Source: Actinoplanes subtropicus
GTDB taxonomy: Bacteria; Actinomycetota; Actinomycetes; Mycobacteriales; Micromonosporaceae
Reading direction: 5' to 3'
NCBI RefSeq assembly: GCF_000721705.1
Contig: NZ_JOJL01000021.1
Coordinates: forward strand, 186,001 to 250,000
DNA length: 64,000 nt
The notes under the pieces were generated by a model. That model saw nothing but the letters and a program-made list of their open reading frames with translations. It was not told where the DNA came from and did no database searches. Position numbers and translations under genes: made by a program. Positions 15,839-24,179 of this stretch are shown piece after piece; position 1 is the first letter of the stretch; every line of letters starts with the position of its first letter.

Positions 15839-16648
15839 ATGGTTCTGCTTCGGGTGGAGGGCGCGGATGATCCGCGGATCGGGGATTATCGCGCGCTGAC
15901 CGACCTGGAGCTGCGCACCAAATGGGAGCCGCCGAACGGGTTGTTCATCGCCGAGGGTGAGCTGGTCATCCGCCGGGCGCTGCGCGCGGGGTACCGGCTG
16001 CGCTCGGTGCTGGTCGACGAGAAGCGGGCCGACCAGTTCGCCGACCTGCCGGCGGATGCGGTGGTCTACGCCGCCACGCCCGAGGTCCTCGAGTCGATCA
16101 CCGGGTTTCACGTGCATCGCGGGGTGCTGGCCTCGTTCCACCGGCGGGAGCTGCCGTCGCTCGCGGAGTTGCTGGCCGGCGCCCGGCGGCTCGCGGTGCT
16201 CGAAGGGCTGAATACGCACACCAATCTCGGGGCGCTGTTCCGCAGCGCGGCCGCGCTCGGCATCGACGCGGTGGTGCTGTCGCCCACCTGCGCGGACCCG
16301 CTCTATCGGCGCGCGGTGCGGGTGAGCATGGGTGCGGTGTTCGCGATCCCGTACGTGAAGGTCGAGGACTGGCCCGGGGCGCTCAAGACGATCTCGGCGG
16401 CCGGGTTCCGGCTGCTCGCGCTGACCCCGGCCGACGACGCCGTGCCGCTGCCGGAGCTGACCGCGGCCGACCGGGCGCGGCCGGCCCTGATGCTGGGGGC
16501 CGAGGGGCCGGGGCTGACCCGGGCGGCGCTGGCGGCCAGCGACGTCCGGGTGGTGATTCCGATGCAGAGCGGGGTCGATTCGCTCAATGTGGCCACGGCC
16601 GCGGCCATCGCCTTTTGGGAACTCTGCCGTTCACCGTCGGCCGGCTGA
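15839..16648 (+). CDS. SpoU/TrmH-family RNA 2'-O-methyltransferase
   Basis: Methyltransferase of 269 aa that uses S-adenosylmethionine to methylate a ribose 2'-hydroxyl in rRNA or tRNA. Residues 1-105 form the substrate-binding domain (ERTKWEPPNGLFIAEGELVIRRAL-like, LRTKWEPPNGLF), followed by the knotted SPOUT domain with motif 1 NTHTNLGALFRSAAALGIDAV (Asn and Arg catalytic/structural), motif 2 LMLGAEGPGLT and motif 3 IPMQSGVDSLNVATAAAI. ATG 15839 is chosen as the first good start in this frame after the palindrome. The exact RNA target is not predictable. Confidence 0.85.
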   Translation: MVLLRVEGADDPRIGDYRALTDLELRTKWEPPNGLFIAEGELVIRRALRAGYRLRSVLVDEKRADQFADLPADAVVYAATPEVLESITGFHVHRGVLASFHRRELPSLAELLAGARRLAVLEGLNTHTNLGALFRSAAALGIDAVVLSPTCADPLYRRAVRVSMGAVFAIPYVKVEDWPGALKTISAAGFRLLALTPADDAVPLPELTAADRARPALMLGAEGPGLTRAALAASDVRVVIPMQSGVDSLNVATAAAIAFWELCRSPSAG

Positions 16649-16754
16649 CCACTAGGGCCTAGTCTTTCAAAGTCGAAATTCAGGGCTTCTCGCGAGGCCC
16701 GGCGATCGATACCCTGTCTCCGGAAAAACGAACAGTGACCCGGGATGTGGGTAA

Positions 16755-17453
16755 ATGCAGGAAAAATCCGCTATGGCGCGTGTGCTGCCATGGCTTCCCC
16801 CGATCCTGGCCGTCGCCGCTCTCGTGGCTTTCACCATCGTCACGATTGTTCGCCTCACGCCGGCGCAGACCCAGACCTTGCCGCCGCCCGAGCCGGCATT
16901 CACCCTGCCGGGTGGTACTTCGGGGCCGCAGGGGCCGGTCAGTCTGGTCCCGACCCTCCCGTCGAGCGCGCCACCGATCGACCCGGCGAACCCGGACCCG
17001 AAGCCGACCAGCCGGACCATTCCCGTGGTGGTCAACCCGCCGCGGACCACCGCGCCGCCGAACGACCCGCCGCCGAACGACCCGCCGCCGAACAACCCGC
17101 CCCGGACCACCCCGCCGCGGACCACCGAGCCTCCCCGCCCGGTCGCCGTCAGCGGGCACTACGACGTGGTCAATTCCTACAGCGACAACTTCATCGGCGA
17201 GGTGCGGCTCACCAACCTCACCGGCGCCGGGCAGAACTGGGCCGTCACGCTGACGTATCCGGGGAACCTGCGGACGTCCTGGCTGGAGGGGCTGCCGCAG
17301 CCCACCATGGTCCGGCGCGGGAACACCTACACCTGGACCTCGTCGGTGCCGCTCGCTCCCGGCTCCAGCGCCCAGATGCGCTTCCAGTTCGACAAGGTCA
17401 ACGGCTCCGAGACCCCGAGCGGGTGCTCGGTCAACGGAGCCTCCTGCTCGTGA
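16755..17453 (+). CDS. Membrane-anchored protein with CBM2-like domain
   Basis: 232 aa; one N-terminal membrane segment (WLPPILAVAALVAFTIVTIV), a Pro/Thr/Asn-rich linker to about residue 130, then an extracellular beta-sandwich resembling carbohydrate-binding module family 2 (NNFIGEVRLTNLTGAGQNW-type pattern, tryptophans at the expected places, and a Cys pair in CSVNGASC). It may bind cellulose, chitin or peptidoglycan glycans at the cell surface; no catalytic domain is attached. Start could also be ATG 16773, which has a better AGGA. A strong hairpin follows the stop. Confidence 0.7.
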   Translation: MQEKSAMARVLPWLPPILAVAALVAFTIVTIVRLTPAQTQTLPPPEPAFTLPGGTSGPQGPVSLVPTLPSSAPPIDPANPDPKPTSRTIPVVVNPPRTTAPPNDPPPNDPPPNNPPRTTPPRTTEPPRPVAVSGHYDVVNSYSDNFIGEVRLTNLTGAGQNWAVTLTYPGNLRTSWLEGLPQPTMVRRGNTYTWTSSVPLAPGSSAQMRFQFDKVNGSETPSGCSVNGASCS

Positions 17454-17456
17454 GAT

Positions 17457-17491
17457 GGCGGGTGGCCGGGGGCGTGGGCCGGCCACCCGCC
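17457..17491. terminator. Bidirectional terminator
   Basis: A perfect 13-bp stem (GGCGGGTGGCCGG and complement) with a 9-nt loop separates the convergent CBM2-like gene and the galactoside operon. It lacks T-runs, as is usual in high-GC actinomycetes. Confidence 0.75.
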
Positions 17492-17497
17492 GAACCC

Positions 17498-18829
17498 CTA
17501 TCCCTTGACCGGGATGGACTGCGACTGCAGGGTCTTGATGGTGCTCGCCTGCGCGTCGGTCAGCGCCTTGAGCAGCGTCCCGGTGCCCGACGCCGCCGCC
17601 TTGAAGCCGTCGCCCGCGTCGGCGTACGTCTGGGTCATCGTCGGCCCCCAGGTGAAGTCCGGCTTGACCTGGGCGGACGCCGCCGCGAAGACGTCGTAGA
17701 TCTTCTGGTTGCCGTAGAACGGGACGCCCTCGCTCAGCGCCGGCAGGGAAGTGCCCGCCTTGGCCGCCGGGTACAGGGCGGCGGCCTTGTTCAGCGCCGT
17801 CAGCGCCTCGCTCGAGGTGTTCAGCCACAGCGCGAACTTCGCCGCCTCGTACGGGTGCTTGCTGCCCTTGAAGACCGCGGTCGACGAGCCGCCCCAGTCA
17901 CCGGCCGCCTGCTCGCCGGCCGTCCACTGCGGCATCGGCGCGACCGCCCACTTGCCCGAGGTCTTCGGCGCGCCGGACGAGATCGTGTTCGCGCCCCACA
18001 CCGCGGACACCCAGGTCCAGTCCTTGCTCGTGTTGTACGCGTTGTTCCACTCGTCGGTCCACGGCGGCACCGCCGAGACCAGCTTCTTGTCGATCAGGTC
18101 CTGCCAGTACGCGGCGACCTTGCTGCTCGCCGGGTCGGTCAGATTGACGGTCCAGTTCGTCCCGTCGTTGGTGAACCAGTGCGCGCCGGCCTGCCAGGCG
18201 AACCCGGCGAACTGGTTGGGGTCGCCGGTGGAGAAGTTGGTGATGTAGCCGCCGGCCGCCTTCACCTTGACCGCCGCGTCGGCGTACTCCTGCCAGGTGG
18301 TCGGCACCTTGATGCCGTTCTTCTCGAACAGGTCCTTGCGGTAGAACATCGCCATCGGCCCGGCGTCCTGCGGGATCGCGTAGACGTGCCCCTGCTCGCC
18401 GAAGCTGACCTGGTTCCAGGTCCAGTCCACGAACTGGTCCTTGGCCGCGGTCACCTCGGAGCAGGAGCCGAGGTCGGTGAGGCCGTCCTGGACCCGGAAG
18501 CTGGGCAGCGCGTCGTACTCGATCTGGCCGAGGTCGGGCGCGTTGCCGGCCTTGAGCTGGTTGAAGAAGTTCTGGTACGTGCCGCCGTTGCCGTTCGGCC
18601 CGGTCTGCACCTTGACCTGGATGTTCGGGTTGGCCTGGTTCCAGATGTCGACGACCTTCTGGATGTCCGGCACCCAGGAGGTGAAGGTCAGCGTCACCGG
18701 CCCGCTGGCCGGCGCGCAGCTGGCCGCGGCCGTGGTCGAGGAACCGCCGGCGGAAGAGGAGGAGGAATTCGAGGAACAAGCGGTGATCGAGAGGGTGGAT
18801 AAAAGCAGGACCGCGAGCGTACGCCGCAT
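17498..18829 (-). CDS. Sugar ABC transporter binding lipoprotein (galactoside locus)
   Basis: Solute-binding lipoprotein of 443 aa with signal peptide MRRTLAVLLLSTLSITAC, lipobox Cys at about residue 18 and a long Ser-rich tether. The mature domain has the family 1 pattern (LTFTSWVPDIQKVVDIWNQANP; LKAGNAPDLGQIEYDALPSF; NTSKDWTWVSAVWGAN). It is the last gene of the beta-galactosidase operon, an unusual place because binding proteins are normally made in excess and encoded first. Substrate is inferred as a beta-galactoside or galacto-oligosaccharide from the GH42 enzyme. Confidence 0.85.
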   Translation of the reverse strand: MRRTLAVLLLSTLSITACSSNSSSSSAGGSSTTAAASCAPASGPVTLTFTSWVPDIQKVVDIWNQANPNIQVKVQTGPNGNGGTYQNFFNQLKAGNAPDLGQIEYDALPSFRVQDGLTDLGSCSEVTAAKDQFVDWTWNQVSFGEQGHVYAIPQDAGPMAMFYRKDLFEKNGIKVPTTWQEYADAAVKVKAAGGYITNFSTGDPNQFAGFAWQAGAHWFTNDGTNWTVNLTDPASSKVAAYWQDLIDKKLVSAVPPWTDEWNNAYNTSKDWTWVSAVWGANTISSGAPKTSGKWAVAPMPQWTAGEQAAGDWGGSSTAVFKGSKHPYEAAKFALWLNTSSEALTALNKAAALYPAAKAGTSLPALSEGVPFYGNQKIYDVFAAASAQVKPDFTWGPTMTQTYADAGDGFKAAASGTGTLLKALTDAQASTIKTLQSQSIPVKG

Positions 18830-18843
18830 GTCAACTCCTGACT

Positions 18844-19671
18844 TCACTTGAGGGAACCCGCGCCCAGGCCACTGCGCCAGAAACGCTGGAGGGAAAGGAA
18901 AGCGATGAGCATCGGCGCGAGCGACAAACAGGCGCCGACGAGGACCAGGCCGCGCAGTTCCGGGCGCTGGTCCACCTGTGAGTTCCAGGTGTAGAGGCCG
19001 AGCGTGACCGGGAACAGCTTCTGGTTGCCGAGCATGATCAGCGGCAACAGGAAGTTGTTCCAGACGGCCACGAAATGGAAGAGGAAAATCGTCACCAGGG
19101 CCGGCGCCATCAGGCGTACGGAAAGGGTGAAGAATGAGCGCACCTCGCCGGCGCCGTCGATGCGGGCCGCCTCGAGCAGTTCGTCCGGAACGGAGGACGT
19201 GGCGTAGATGCGCGCCAGGTAGACCCCGAAGGGGTTGACCAGGCTGGGCAGGAAGACCGCCCAGAACGTGTTGGCCGCGTGCGCCTGGCTGAACAGCAGG
19301 AACAGCGGCAGCGCGAGCGCGGTGGCCGGGACGAGCACCCCGCCGAGCACGATGTTGAAGAGCGTCTCCCGGCCCGGGAAGCGGTATTTGGCCAGCGCGT
19401 ATCCGCACATGGCGGCCAGCAGCGTGCCGATCGCGGCGGCGCCGACGGTGTAGGCGATGCTGTTCGCCAGCCAGCGCAGGAAGATCCCGTCCTGGTAGGT
19501 GAGCACCGCGTGGAGGTTCGAGCCGAGCTGGAAGTGGTCGAACCAGAGCCCCACGCCGCGGCCGCCCGGCTTGGTGGCGCCCACGAACAGCCACCAGAGC
19601 GGGGTGAGGAAGTAGACGGTGCAGACGGCCATGACCAGCATGGCGGCGGCACGCCGGGTAAGCACGGTCAT
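18844..19671 (-). CDS. Sugar ABC transporter permease, MalG-type
   Basis: Inner-membrane subunit of 275 aa with about six helices and the EAA loop ELLEAARIDGAGEVRSFFTL. Its ATG overlaps the stop of the MalF-type permease (ATGA at 19668-19671), and the binding protein follows after 14 bp. Likely assembles with that partner and a shared ATPase encoded elsewhere. Confidence 0.87.
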   Translation of the reverse strand: MTVLTRRAAAMLVMAVCTVYFLTPLWWLFVGATKPGGRGVGLWFDHFQLGSNLHAVLTYQDGIFLRWLANSIAYTVGAAAIGTLLAAMCGYALAKYRFPGRETLFNIVLGGVLVPATALALPLFLLFSQAHAANTFWAVFLPSLVNPFGVYLARIYATSSVPDELLEAARIDGAGEVRSFFTLSVRLMAPALVTIFLFHFVAVWNNFLLPLIMLGNQKLFPVTLGLYTWNSQVDQRPELRGLVLVGACLSLAPMLIAFLSLQRFWRSGLGAGSLK

Positions 19672-20549
19672 TGGACGCCTTTGCGCTGGGTGAACTTGAG
19701 GAACGAGAAGGAGAGGACGAACGTGGCCAGCGCGAGCACCACCGAGAACGCCGCGGCCAGGTGGAAGTTCGGCACCGACGAGGTCGCGTAGACGGTCAGG
19801 TTCGGCGTGTAGGTGCTGGACACCGCGGACGAGAAGCTGCGGAAGACCTGCGGTTCGGCCAGCAGCTGCAGGGTGCCGATGATCGAGAAGACGGTGGTGA
19901 GCACGATCGCCGGCAGCACCATCGGGATCTTGATGGACCAGGCGATCCGGAAGTACCCGGCGCCGTCGATCCGGGCCGCCTCGTAGATCTCCGGCGGGAT
20001 CGCGAGCAGCGCGGCATAGATGATCAGCATGTTGTAGCCGACGTACACCCAGGTCACGACGTTGGCGATGGACCAGAGGACGAGGTCGGCGCCGAGCAGG
20101 TGGACGTGCGCGGTGAACGCGGTGAACGGCGACAGGTTCGGCGAGTACAGGTAGCCCCACATGATCGCGGCGACCACGCCCGGCACCGCGTACGGCAGGA
20201 AGAACGCGAGCCGGAAGAACCGCTTGCCGCGGACCAGGCCGGAGTCGAGCAGCAGCGCCAGGATCAGCGCCAGCCCGAGCATGACCGGCACCTGCACGAT
20301 GCCGAACAGCTGCACCCGCTCGACCGACTGCCAGAACGGCGAGTCGCTGAAGACCCGGCGGTACTGCACCAGGCCGCCGAAGACGTCGTGCGCCGGGCCG
20401 AAGGTGCCGGTGCGTTTGACCTGGTAGAGCGACTGGACCACGGCGTACCCGATGGGCACGAGGTAGAACAGCGCGAACAGCGCCGCGAATGGCGTGATGA
20501 AAAAGCCGACGGCGGCCAGGTGCCGGCTTCCGCTGCGTGATCCCCTCAC
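19668..20549 (-). CDS. Sugar ABC transporter permease, MalF-type
   Basis: 293 aa, beginning GTG that overlaps the beta-galactosidase stop (GTGA). The first helix is VGFFITPFAALFALFYLVPIG; the EAA loop is EIYEAARIDGAGYFRIAWSI. It forms the heterodimeric channel with the next gene. Overlapping junctions along the operon show tight translational coupling. Confidence 0.87.
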   Translation of the reverse strand: MRGSRSGSRHLAAVGFFITPFAALFALFYLVPIGYAVVQSLYQVKRTGTFGPAHDVFGGLVQYRRVFSDSPFWQSVERVQLFGIVQVPVMLGLALILALLLDSGLVRGKRFFRLAFFLPYAVPGVVAAIMWGYLYSPNLSPFTAFTAHVHLLGADLVLWSIANVVTWVYVGYNMLIIYAALLAIPPEIYEAARIDGAGYFRIAWSIKIPMVLPAIVLTTVFSIIGTLQLLAEPQVFRSFSSAVSSTYTPNLTVYATSSVPNFHLAAAFSVVLALATFVLSFSFLKFTQRKGVQ

Positions 20550-22510
20550 GGCCGTTCCCCTTGTTCTTCGTCCAGCACGCGTACGCCTCCCGGCAGCACC
20601 CGCACGCAGCCGTCCGCCCGTTCCCCGCTGATCAGGTCGGTACCGGTGGCCGGGTATTCGATCTCGTGGGCCCCGTGGTTGAGCAGGAACAGATACGACT
20701 TGCCTGATTTATGTCGACGAACTACCTCGAGGCCGCCGGGATGGCCGGTGGTCACGCCGGCCGCCTCGCCCAAGACTCTTTGTAGCGCCGTTTTGTCCAG
20801 ATTTGTTGCGACATACCAGGCGGTGCCCGCGCCGAACCGATTGCGGGTGATCGCGGGGACGCCGGGCAGCGGGCCGTCCACGTACGAGGCCTTGGCCTGG
20901 GCCGTCGTCGTGCGGAGGCGCTCGGTCCACAGCGTGGCCGTGCCGCCGTCGTCGAGGGTGACCGTGGTCGCCGGCAGCAGCGGGAAGAACTCCTCGCCGC
21001 TGACCCCGAGCAGTTCCCGGAACGCGCCCGGGTAGCCGCCGAGGCGGATCCGGTCGTCCTGGTCGGCGATCCCGCTGAAGAACGTGACCAGCACGGTCCC
21101 GCCCCGCTCGACGAACGTCTCGATCCGCGCGGCCTGCTCGTCGCTCACCAGGTAAAGGCAGGGCACCACCACGAAGCGGTACCGGTCGAGGTCACCGTCC
21201 GGACTCACCACGTCGGCGGTCACGCCCAGTTCGCGCAGTCCCCCGTACGCGGCGTGCACCTGGGCGAGGTAGTCGACCGCGGTCGACGGCCGGCCCTCCT
21301 GCTCGGCGGCCCACCACGACTCCCAGCTGAACAGCACCGCGGCGTCGGCCTCGACCGTCGAGCCGGCCACCTCGGCCAGCCGGCCCAGCGCGCCGGACAG
21401 CTCCAGCACCTCGCGCCACTGCTCGGTGTCGGCGCCGGCGTGCGGCAGCAGCGCCGAGTGGAACTTCTCGCTGCCCTGGGTCGAGGCGCGCCACTGGAAG
21501 AAGCAGATCGTGTCGGCGCCGCGGGCCACGTGGGTGAGCGTGTTGCGCAGCATCTCCCCCGGCTGTTTCGCCAGGTTGTGCGGCTGCCAGCTGACCGCGC
21601 CGGTGGACTGCTCCATCAGGATCCACGGCTTGCCGCCGGCCAGGCCCCGGGTCAGGTCGGCGGCGAAGCTCAGCTCGGCGGCCGGGTCGCCGAGGCGGTG
21701 GTCGAGGTAGTGGTCGTTGGCGATCACGTCCATCGCCGGCGCCCACCGCCAGTAGTCCAGGTCGCGGATGTGCGCGGTGACCATGAAGTTCGTGGTGACC
21801 GGCACGGTGCTGTGCCCGCGGAGGACCGCGGCCTCGGCGTGGTACCAGCCGAGCAGCTCGTCGGAGGAGAACCGGCGGAAGTCGAGCATCTGCGCGGGGT
21901 TGCGGAGCGAGAGCGCGGCCCGGGGCGGGAGGATCTCGTCCCAGTCGCCGTAGCGCTGACTCCAGAACGACGTACCCCAGCTGGTGTTGAGATTGTCGAT
22001 GGTCTGGTAGCGAGCGCGCAGCCAGCGGCGGAACGCGCTCGCCGACTCGTCGCAGTAGCAGAGCGCGTTGTGGCAGCCCAGCTCGTTGGAGACGTGCCAG
22101 AGCGCGATCGCCGGGTGGGCGCCGTAGCGCTGGGCCACCTGCTCGACCAGCCGCAGGGCGTACGAACGGAAGACCGGCGAGCTCGGGCACCAGCCCTGCC
22201 GGCCGCCCGGGTAGCGGCGGGTGCCGTCGGCGGCCATCGGCAGCAGCTCCGGGTGGCGGGTGGCCAGCCACGGCGGCGGCGAGGCGGTCCCGGTGCCGAG
22301 ATTGACCCGGATGCCGTTCTCGTGCAGCAGCTCGACGATCGCGTCCAGGTTCTTGAAGTCGTACTCGCCCGGGCGCGGCTCGGTCTCGGACCAGCCGAAC
22401 ACGTTGATCGCGGCCAGGGTGATCCCGGCCTCCCGCATCAGCGCGACGTCCTCGGCCCACACCTCGGCCGGCCACTGCTCCGGGTTGTAATCGCAGCCCA
22501 GCGTGATCAA
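20546..22510 (-). CDS. GH42 beta-galactosidase, cytoplasmic
   Basis: Glycoside hydrolase family 42 enzyme of 654 aa, hydrolysing imported beta-galactosides inside the cell (no signal peptide). N-terminal TIM barrel starts LGCDYNPEQWP; acid/base Glu is in ALWHVSNELGCHN and the nucleophile Glu in KPWILMEQSTGAVSW. The GH42 zinc-site Cys pattern CYCDxC is here CYCDES, so the last ligand is lost. A trimerisation domain and a C-terminal beta domain follow. I chose TTG 22510 because GAGGGA precedes it at normal spacing; upstream ATG codons fall within the operator. First gene of the operon. Confidence 0.88.
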   Translation of the reverse strand: MITLGCDYNPEQWPAEVWAEDVALMREAGITLAAINVFGWSETEPRPGEYDFKNLDAIVELLHENGIRVNLGTGTASPPPWLATRHPELLPMAADGTRRYPGGRQGWCPSSPVFRSYALRLVEQVAQRYGAHPAIALWHVSNELGCHNALCYCDESASAFRRWLRARYQTIDNLNTSWGTSFWSQRYGDWDEILPPRAALSLRNPAQMLDFRRFSSDELLGWYHAEAAVLRGHSTVPVTTNFMVTAHIRDLDYWRWAPAMDVIANDHYLDHRLGDPAAELSFAADLTRGLAGGKPWILMEQSTGAVSWQPHNLAKQPGEMLRNTLTHVARGADTICFFQWRASTQGSEKFHSALLPHAGADTEQWREVLELSGALGRLAEVAGSTVEADAAVLFSWESWWAAEQEGRPSTAVDYLAQVHAAYGGLRELGVTADVVSPDGDLDRYRFVVVPCLYLVSDEQAARIETFVERGGTVLVTFFSGIADQDDRIRLGGYPGAFRELLGVSGEEFFPLLPATTVTLDDGGTATLWTERLRTTTAQAKASYVDGPLPGVPAITRNRFGAGTAWYVATNLDKTALQRVLGEAAGVTTGHPGGLEVVRRHKSGKSYLFLLNHGAHEIEYPATGTDLISGERADGCVRVLPGGVRVLDEEQGERP

Positions 22511-22528
22511 CGGATCTCCCTCGCCGTG

Positions 22529-22542
22529 TGTGCACGTGCACA
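22529..22542. promoter_or_regulatory. LacI-type operator 1
   Basis: TGTGCACGTGCACA is a perfect 14-bp palindrome with the CG-centred form typical of LacI-family operators. It lies between the promoter and the beta-galactosidase start and 16 bp (centre to centre) from a second, similar site. Confidence 0.75.
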
Positions 22543-22544
22543 TG

Positions 22545-22558
22545 TGTGAACGTGCACA
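22545..22558. promoter_or_regulatory. LacI-type operator 2
   Basis: TGTGAACGTGCACA is a near-palindrome of the same form, about one and a half helical turns from operator 1 and touching the -10 element of the beta-galactosidase promoter. Binding here would block transcription start directly. Confidence 0.72.
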
Positions 22559-22587
22559 CACTAAGAGCGGGGTGTGATCTACGTCAA
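22558..22587 (-). promoter_or_regulatory. Promoter of the galactoside operon
   Basis: On the minus strand, TTGACG (complement of 22582-22587) and TAGTGT (complement of 22558-22563) are 18 bp apart and fit a housekeeping-sigma promoter. The downstream -10 abuts LacI operator 2. Confidence 0.55.
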
Positions 22588-22599
22588 GAGCCGGAAATC

Positions 22600-22605
22600 T
22601 AGAAT
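22600..22605 (+). promoter_or_regulatory. -10 element of lacI-type gene, probable leaderless mRNA
   Basis: TAGAAT ends only 8 nt before the GTG at 22614, too close for a ribosome-binding site and matching a transcript that starts at or next to the start codon. Confidence 0.45.
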
Positions 22606-22613
22606 CCTTGTTT

Positions 22614-23624
22614 GTGAAACCTGGGAAGCGCGCCACCGTGCACGACATCGCCGCCGCCGCGGGGGTCTCGCGAGGCACGGTCAGCCGCGTGCTCAACGGC
22701 GGCTACGTGTCGGCGACCGCGCGCGCGGCCATCGAACGGGCCATCCGCGAGGTCGGCTACGTGCCCAACACGGCCGCCCGCAACCTGGTCATGCAGCGCT
22801 CCCAGGCGATCGGTTTCATCGTGCTCGAGCCGCACGCGCTGTTCCTCGAGGACCCCAACATCGGCGGCATCATGCTCGGCGCGAACGCGACGCTGTCCGC
22901 GGCCGACTACCAGATGGTCAACCTGGTCGTCGACTCGGAGCGGGACACCGCCCGGATCACCCGCTACCTGAGCGGCGGCTTCGTCGACGGCGCGATCATC
23001 GTCTCGGCCCGCAGCCACGACCCGATCATCCAGGTGGTCGGCGGGCTGGCGCTCCCGTCGGCCTTCGTCGGCCATCCGCGCGACCTGCACCCCGAGATTC
23101 CGTACGTCGGGATCGACAACCTGACCTCGGCGGAGGAGATCACCCGTCGCCTGGTGGCGACCGGTCGCCGCCGGGTCGGCATGATCGCCCCCGCGGTGGA
23201 CCGGGACTCGGGCGCCGACCGGCTGACCGGCTTCCAACGCGCGCTGGGCCCGCTGTTCGACGAGTCGCTGGTGGCCGAGGTGCCGCTCTACGACTTCGCC
23301 TGGGGCGCCAAGGGCATGCGTACGCTGCTCGACCGCGACCCGGCCATCGACGGCGTCTTCGCCGGCTCGGACGCGGTGGCGGCCGGCGCGGTCGAGGCGC
23401 TGCGCGAGGCGGGCCGGTCGGTCCCGTCCGATGTGGGCGTGGTCGGCTTCGACGACAGCTCCTGGGCGTTGCGCACCCGCCCGCATCTGTCCACGGTGCA
23501 CCAGCCGGCCGGTGAGATCGGCGAGCACGCGGCCGATCTGGTGCTCCGCCAGCTGCAGGGCGAGGAGATCGGCCAACGTGGACTGCTGCTGCCCTCCCCC
23601 ATCGTCTGGCGCGCCTCCGCCTGA
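22614..23624 (+). CDS. LacI-family transcriptional repressor
   Basis: 336 aa. Residues 1-60 form the LacI HTH and hinge (ATVHDIAAAAGVSRGTVSRVLN; YVPNTAARNLV), followed by a periplasmic-binding-like sensor domain (GVFAGSDAVAAGAVEALREAG; VGVVGFDDSSWALRTRPHLSTV). It is divergent from the beta-galactosidase operon, with two operators between, so it very probably represses that operon until a galactoside binds. GTG 22614 is preferred to TTG 22608 because it follows a -10 element at leaderless spacing. Confidence 0.88.
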   Translation: MKPGKRATVHDIAAAAGVSRGTVSRVLNGGYVSATARAAIERAIREVGYVPNTAARNLVMQRSQAIGFIVLEPHALFLEDPNIGGIMLGANATLSAADYQMVNLVVDSERDTARITRYLSGGFVDGAIIVSARSHDPIIQVVGGLALPSAFVGHPRDLHPEIPYVGIDNLTSAEEITRRLVATGRRRVGMIAPAVDRDSGADRLTGFQRALGPLFDESLVAEVPLYDFAWGAKGMRTLLDRDPAIDGVFAGSDAVAAGAVEALREAGRSVPSDVGVVGFDDSSWALRTRPHLSTVHQPAGEIGEHAADLVLRQLQGEEIGQRGLLLPSPIVWRASA

Positions 23625-23630
23625 GCCCGC

Positions 23631-23875
23631 TCAGTCCTCGATCCGGGTGGCGACGCCGTCCAGCAGCCACTCCAGCCCGAGGTTGAACTCCGTGTCCCGG
23701 CGTCGCGGTAGATCTGCACGCCGCGCTGGGCGAGCCGGATGGCGTTCGGTCCCCCACCGGCCCGCTGGATGTACCGCAGCGCCTGCTTGTCCGCGACGTG
23801 GCTGTAGCGGGCGTTGGGCAGGACACCCAGCTCCGCCGCGATCCGCCGTAGGGACAGCCCGCCGACCCCGTGTCG
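23631..23875 (-). pseudogene. TetR-family regulator remnant
   Basis: Minus-strand pieces of a TetR regulator: the recognition helix region (GLSLRRIAAELGVLPNARYSHV, with LYxHV-type ending) reads directly into what should be the far C-terminus (GPNAIRLAQRGVQIYRDAG), and after a frameshift near 23690 into FNLGLEWLLDGVATRIED and a stop. The first part of the HTH and about 100 central residues are missing. It is therefore a deletion-plus-frameshift pseudogene, probably once the repressor of the drug-export ABC gene whose fragment lies next to it. Confidence 0.7.
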
Positions 23876-23882
23876 TGGACCA

Positions 23883-24065
23883 GCCGCCGCCGAGCGCAAG
23901 CGCCTCGTCCCGGGTGGCCACCTGCGCCTGCGCTTCACCGATCCCGGCCAGCTGGCGAGGCCGGCCCGCGTCCTCGCCGCCGGAACCAGCGACGACGACG
24001 AGCTGACCCGGCGAGTGCCGGGCGACGGCGGGGTCGAATCCCTGCGCATTTTGCTGACGGGCACC
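23883..24065 (+). pseudogene. DrrA-type ABC ATPase C-terminal fragment
   Basis: Plus-strand fragment reading ERKRLVPGGHLRLRFTD, ARVLAAGTSDDDELT, RRVPGDGGVESLRILL, which matches the C-terminal domain found in daunorubicin-resistance-type ATPases (DrrA). Walker A, Walker B and the signature motif are absent, and the family's last segment is replaced by unrelated sequence to 24170. The fragment is clearly non-functional; 24066-24179 shows nothing recognisable. Confidence 0.6.
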
Positions 24066-24179
24066 CCGCTCGGGCACCAGGCGTGGCTCACGGTGGGCCG
24101 GCGCGTATCGATCATCGCGGCCGGCTTCCTCGGCGCGAGGAAGCCGATGAACCGGGCGGGGCATCGATGACCCGGCCCG

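Noticed and set aside
15661..15870. 70-residue plus-strand ORF inside the palindrome
   Set aside because: Comparable ORFs appear on the opposite strand because of the inverted symmetry; no ribosome site or known family.
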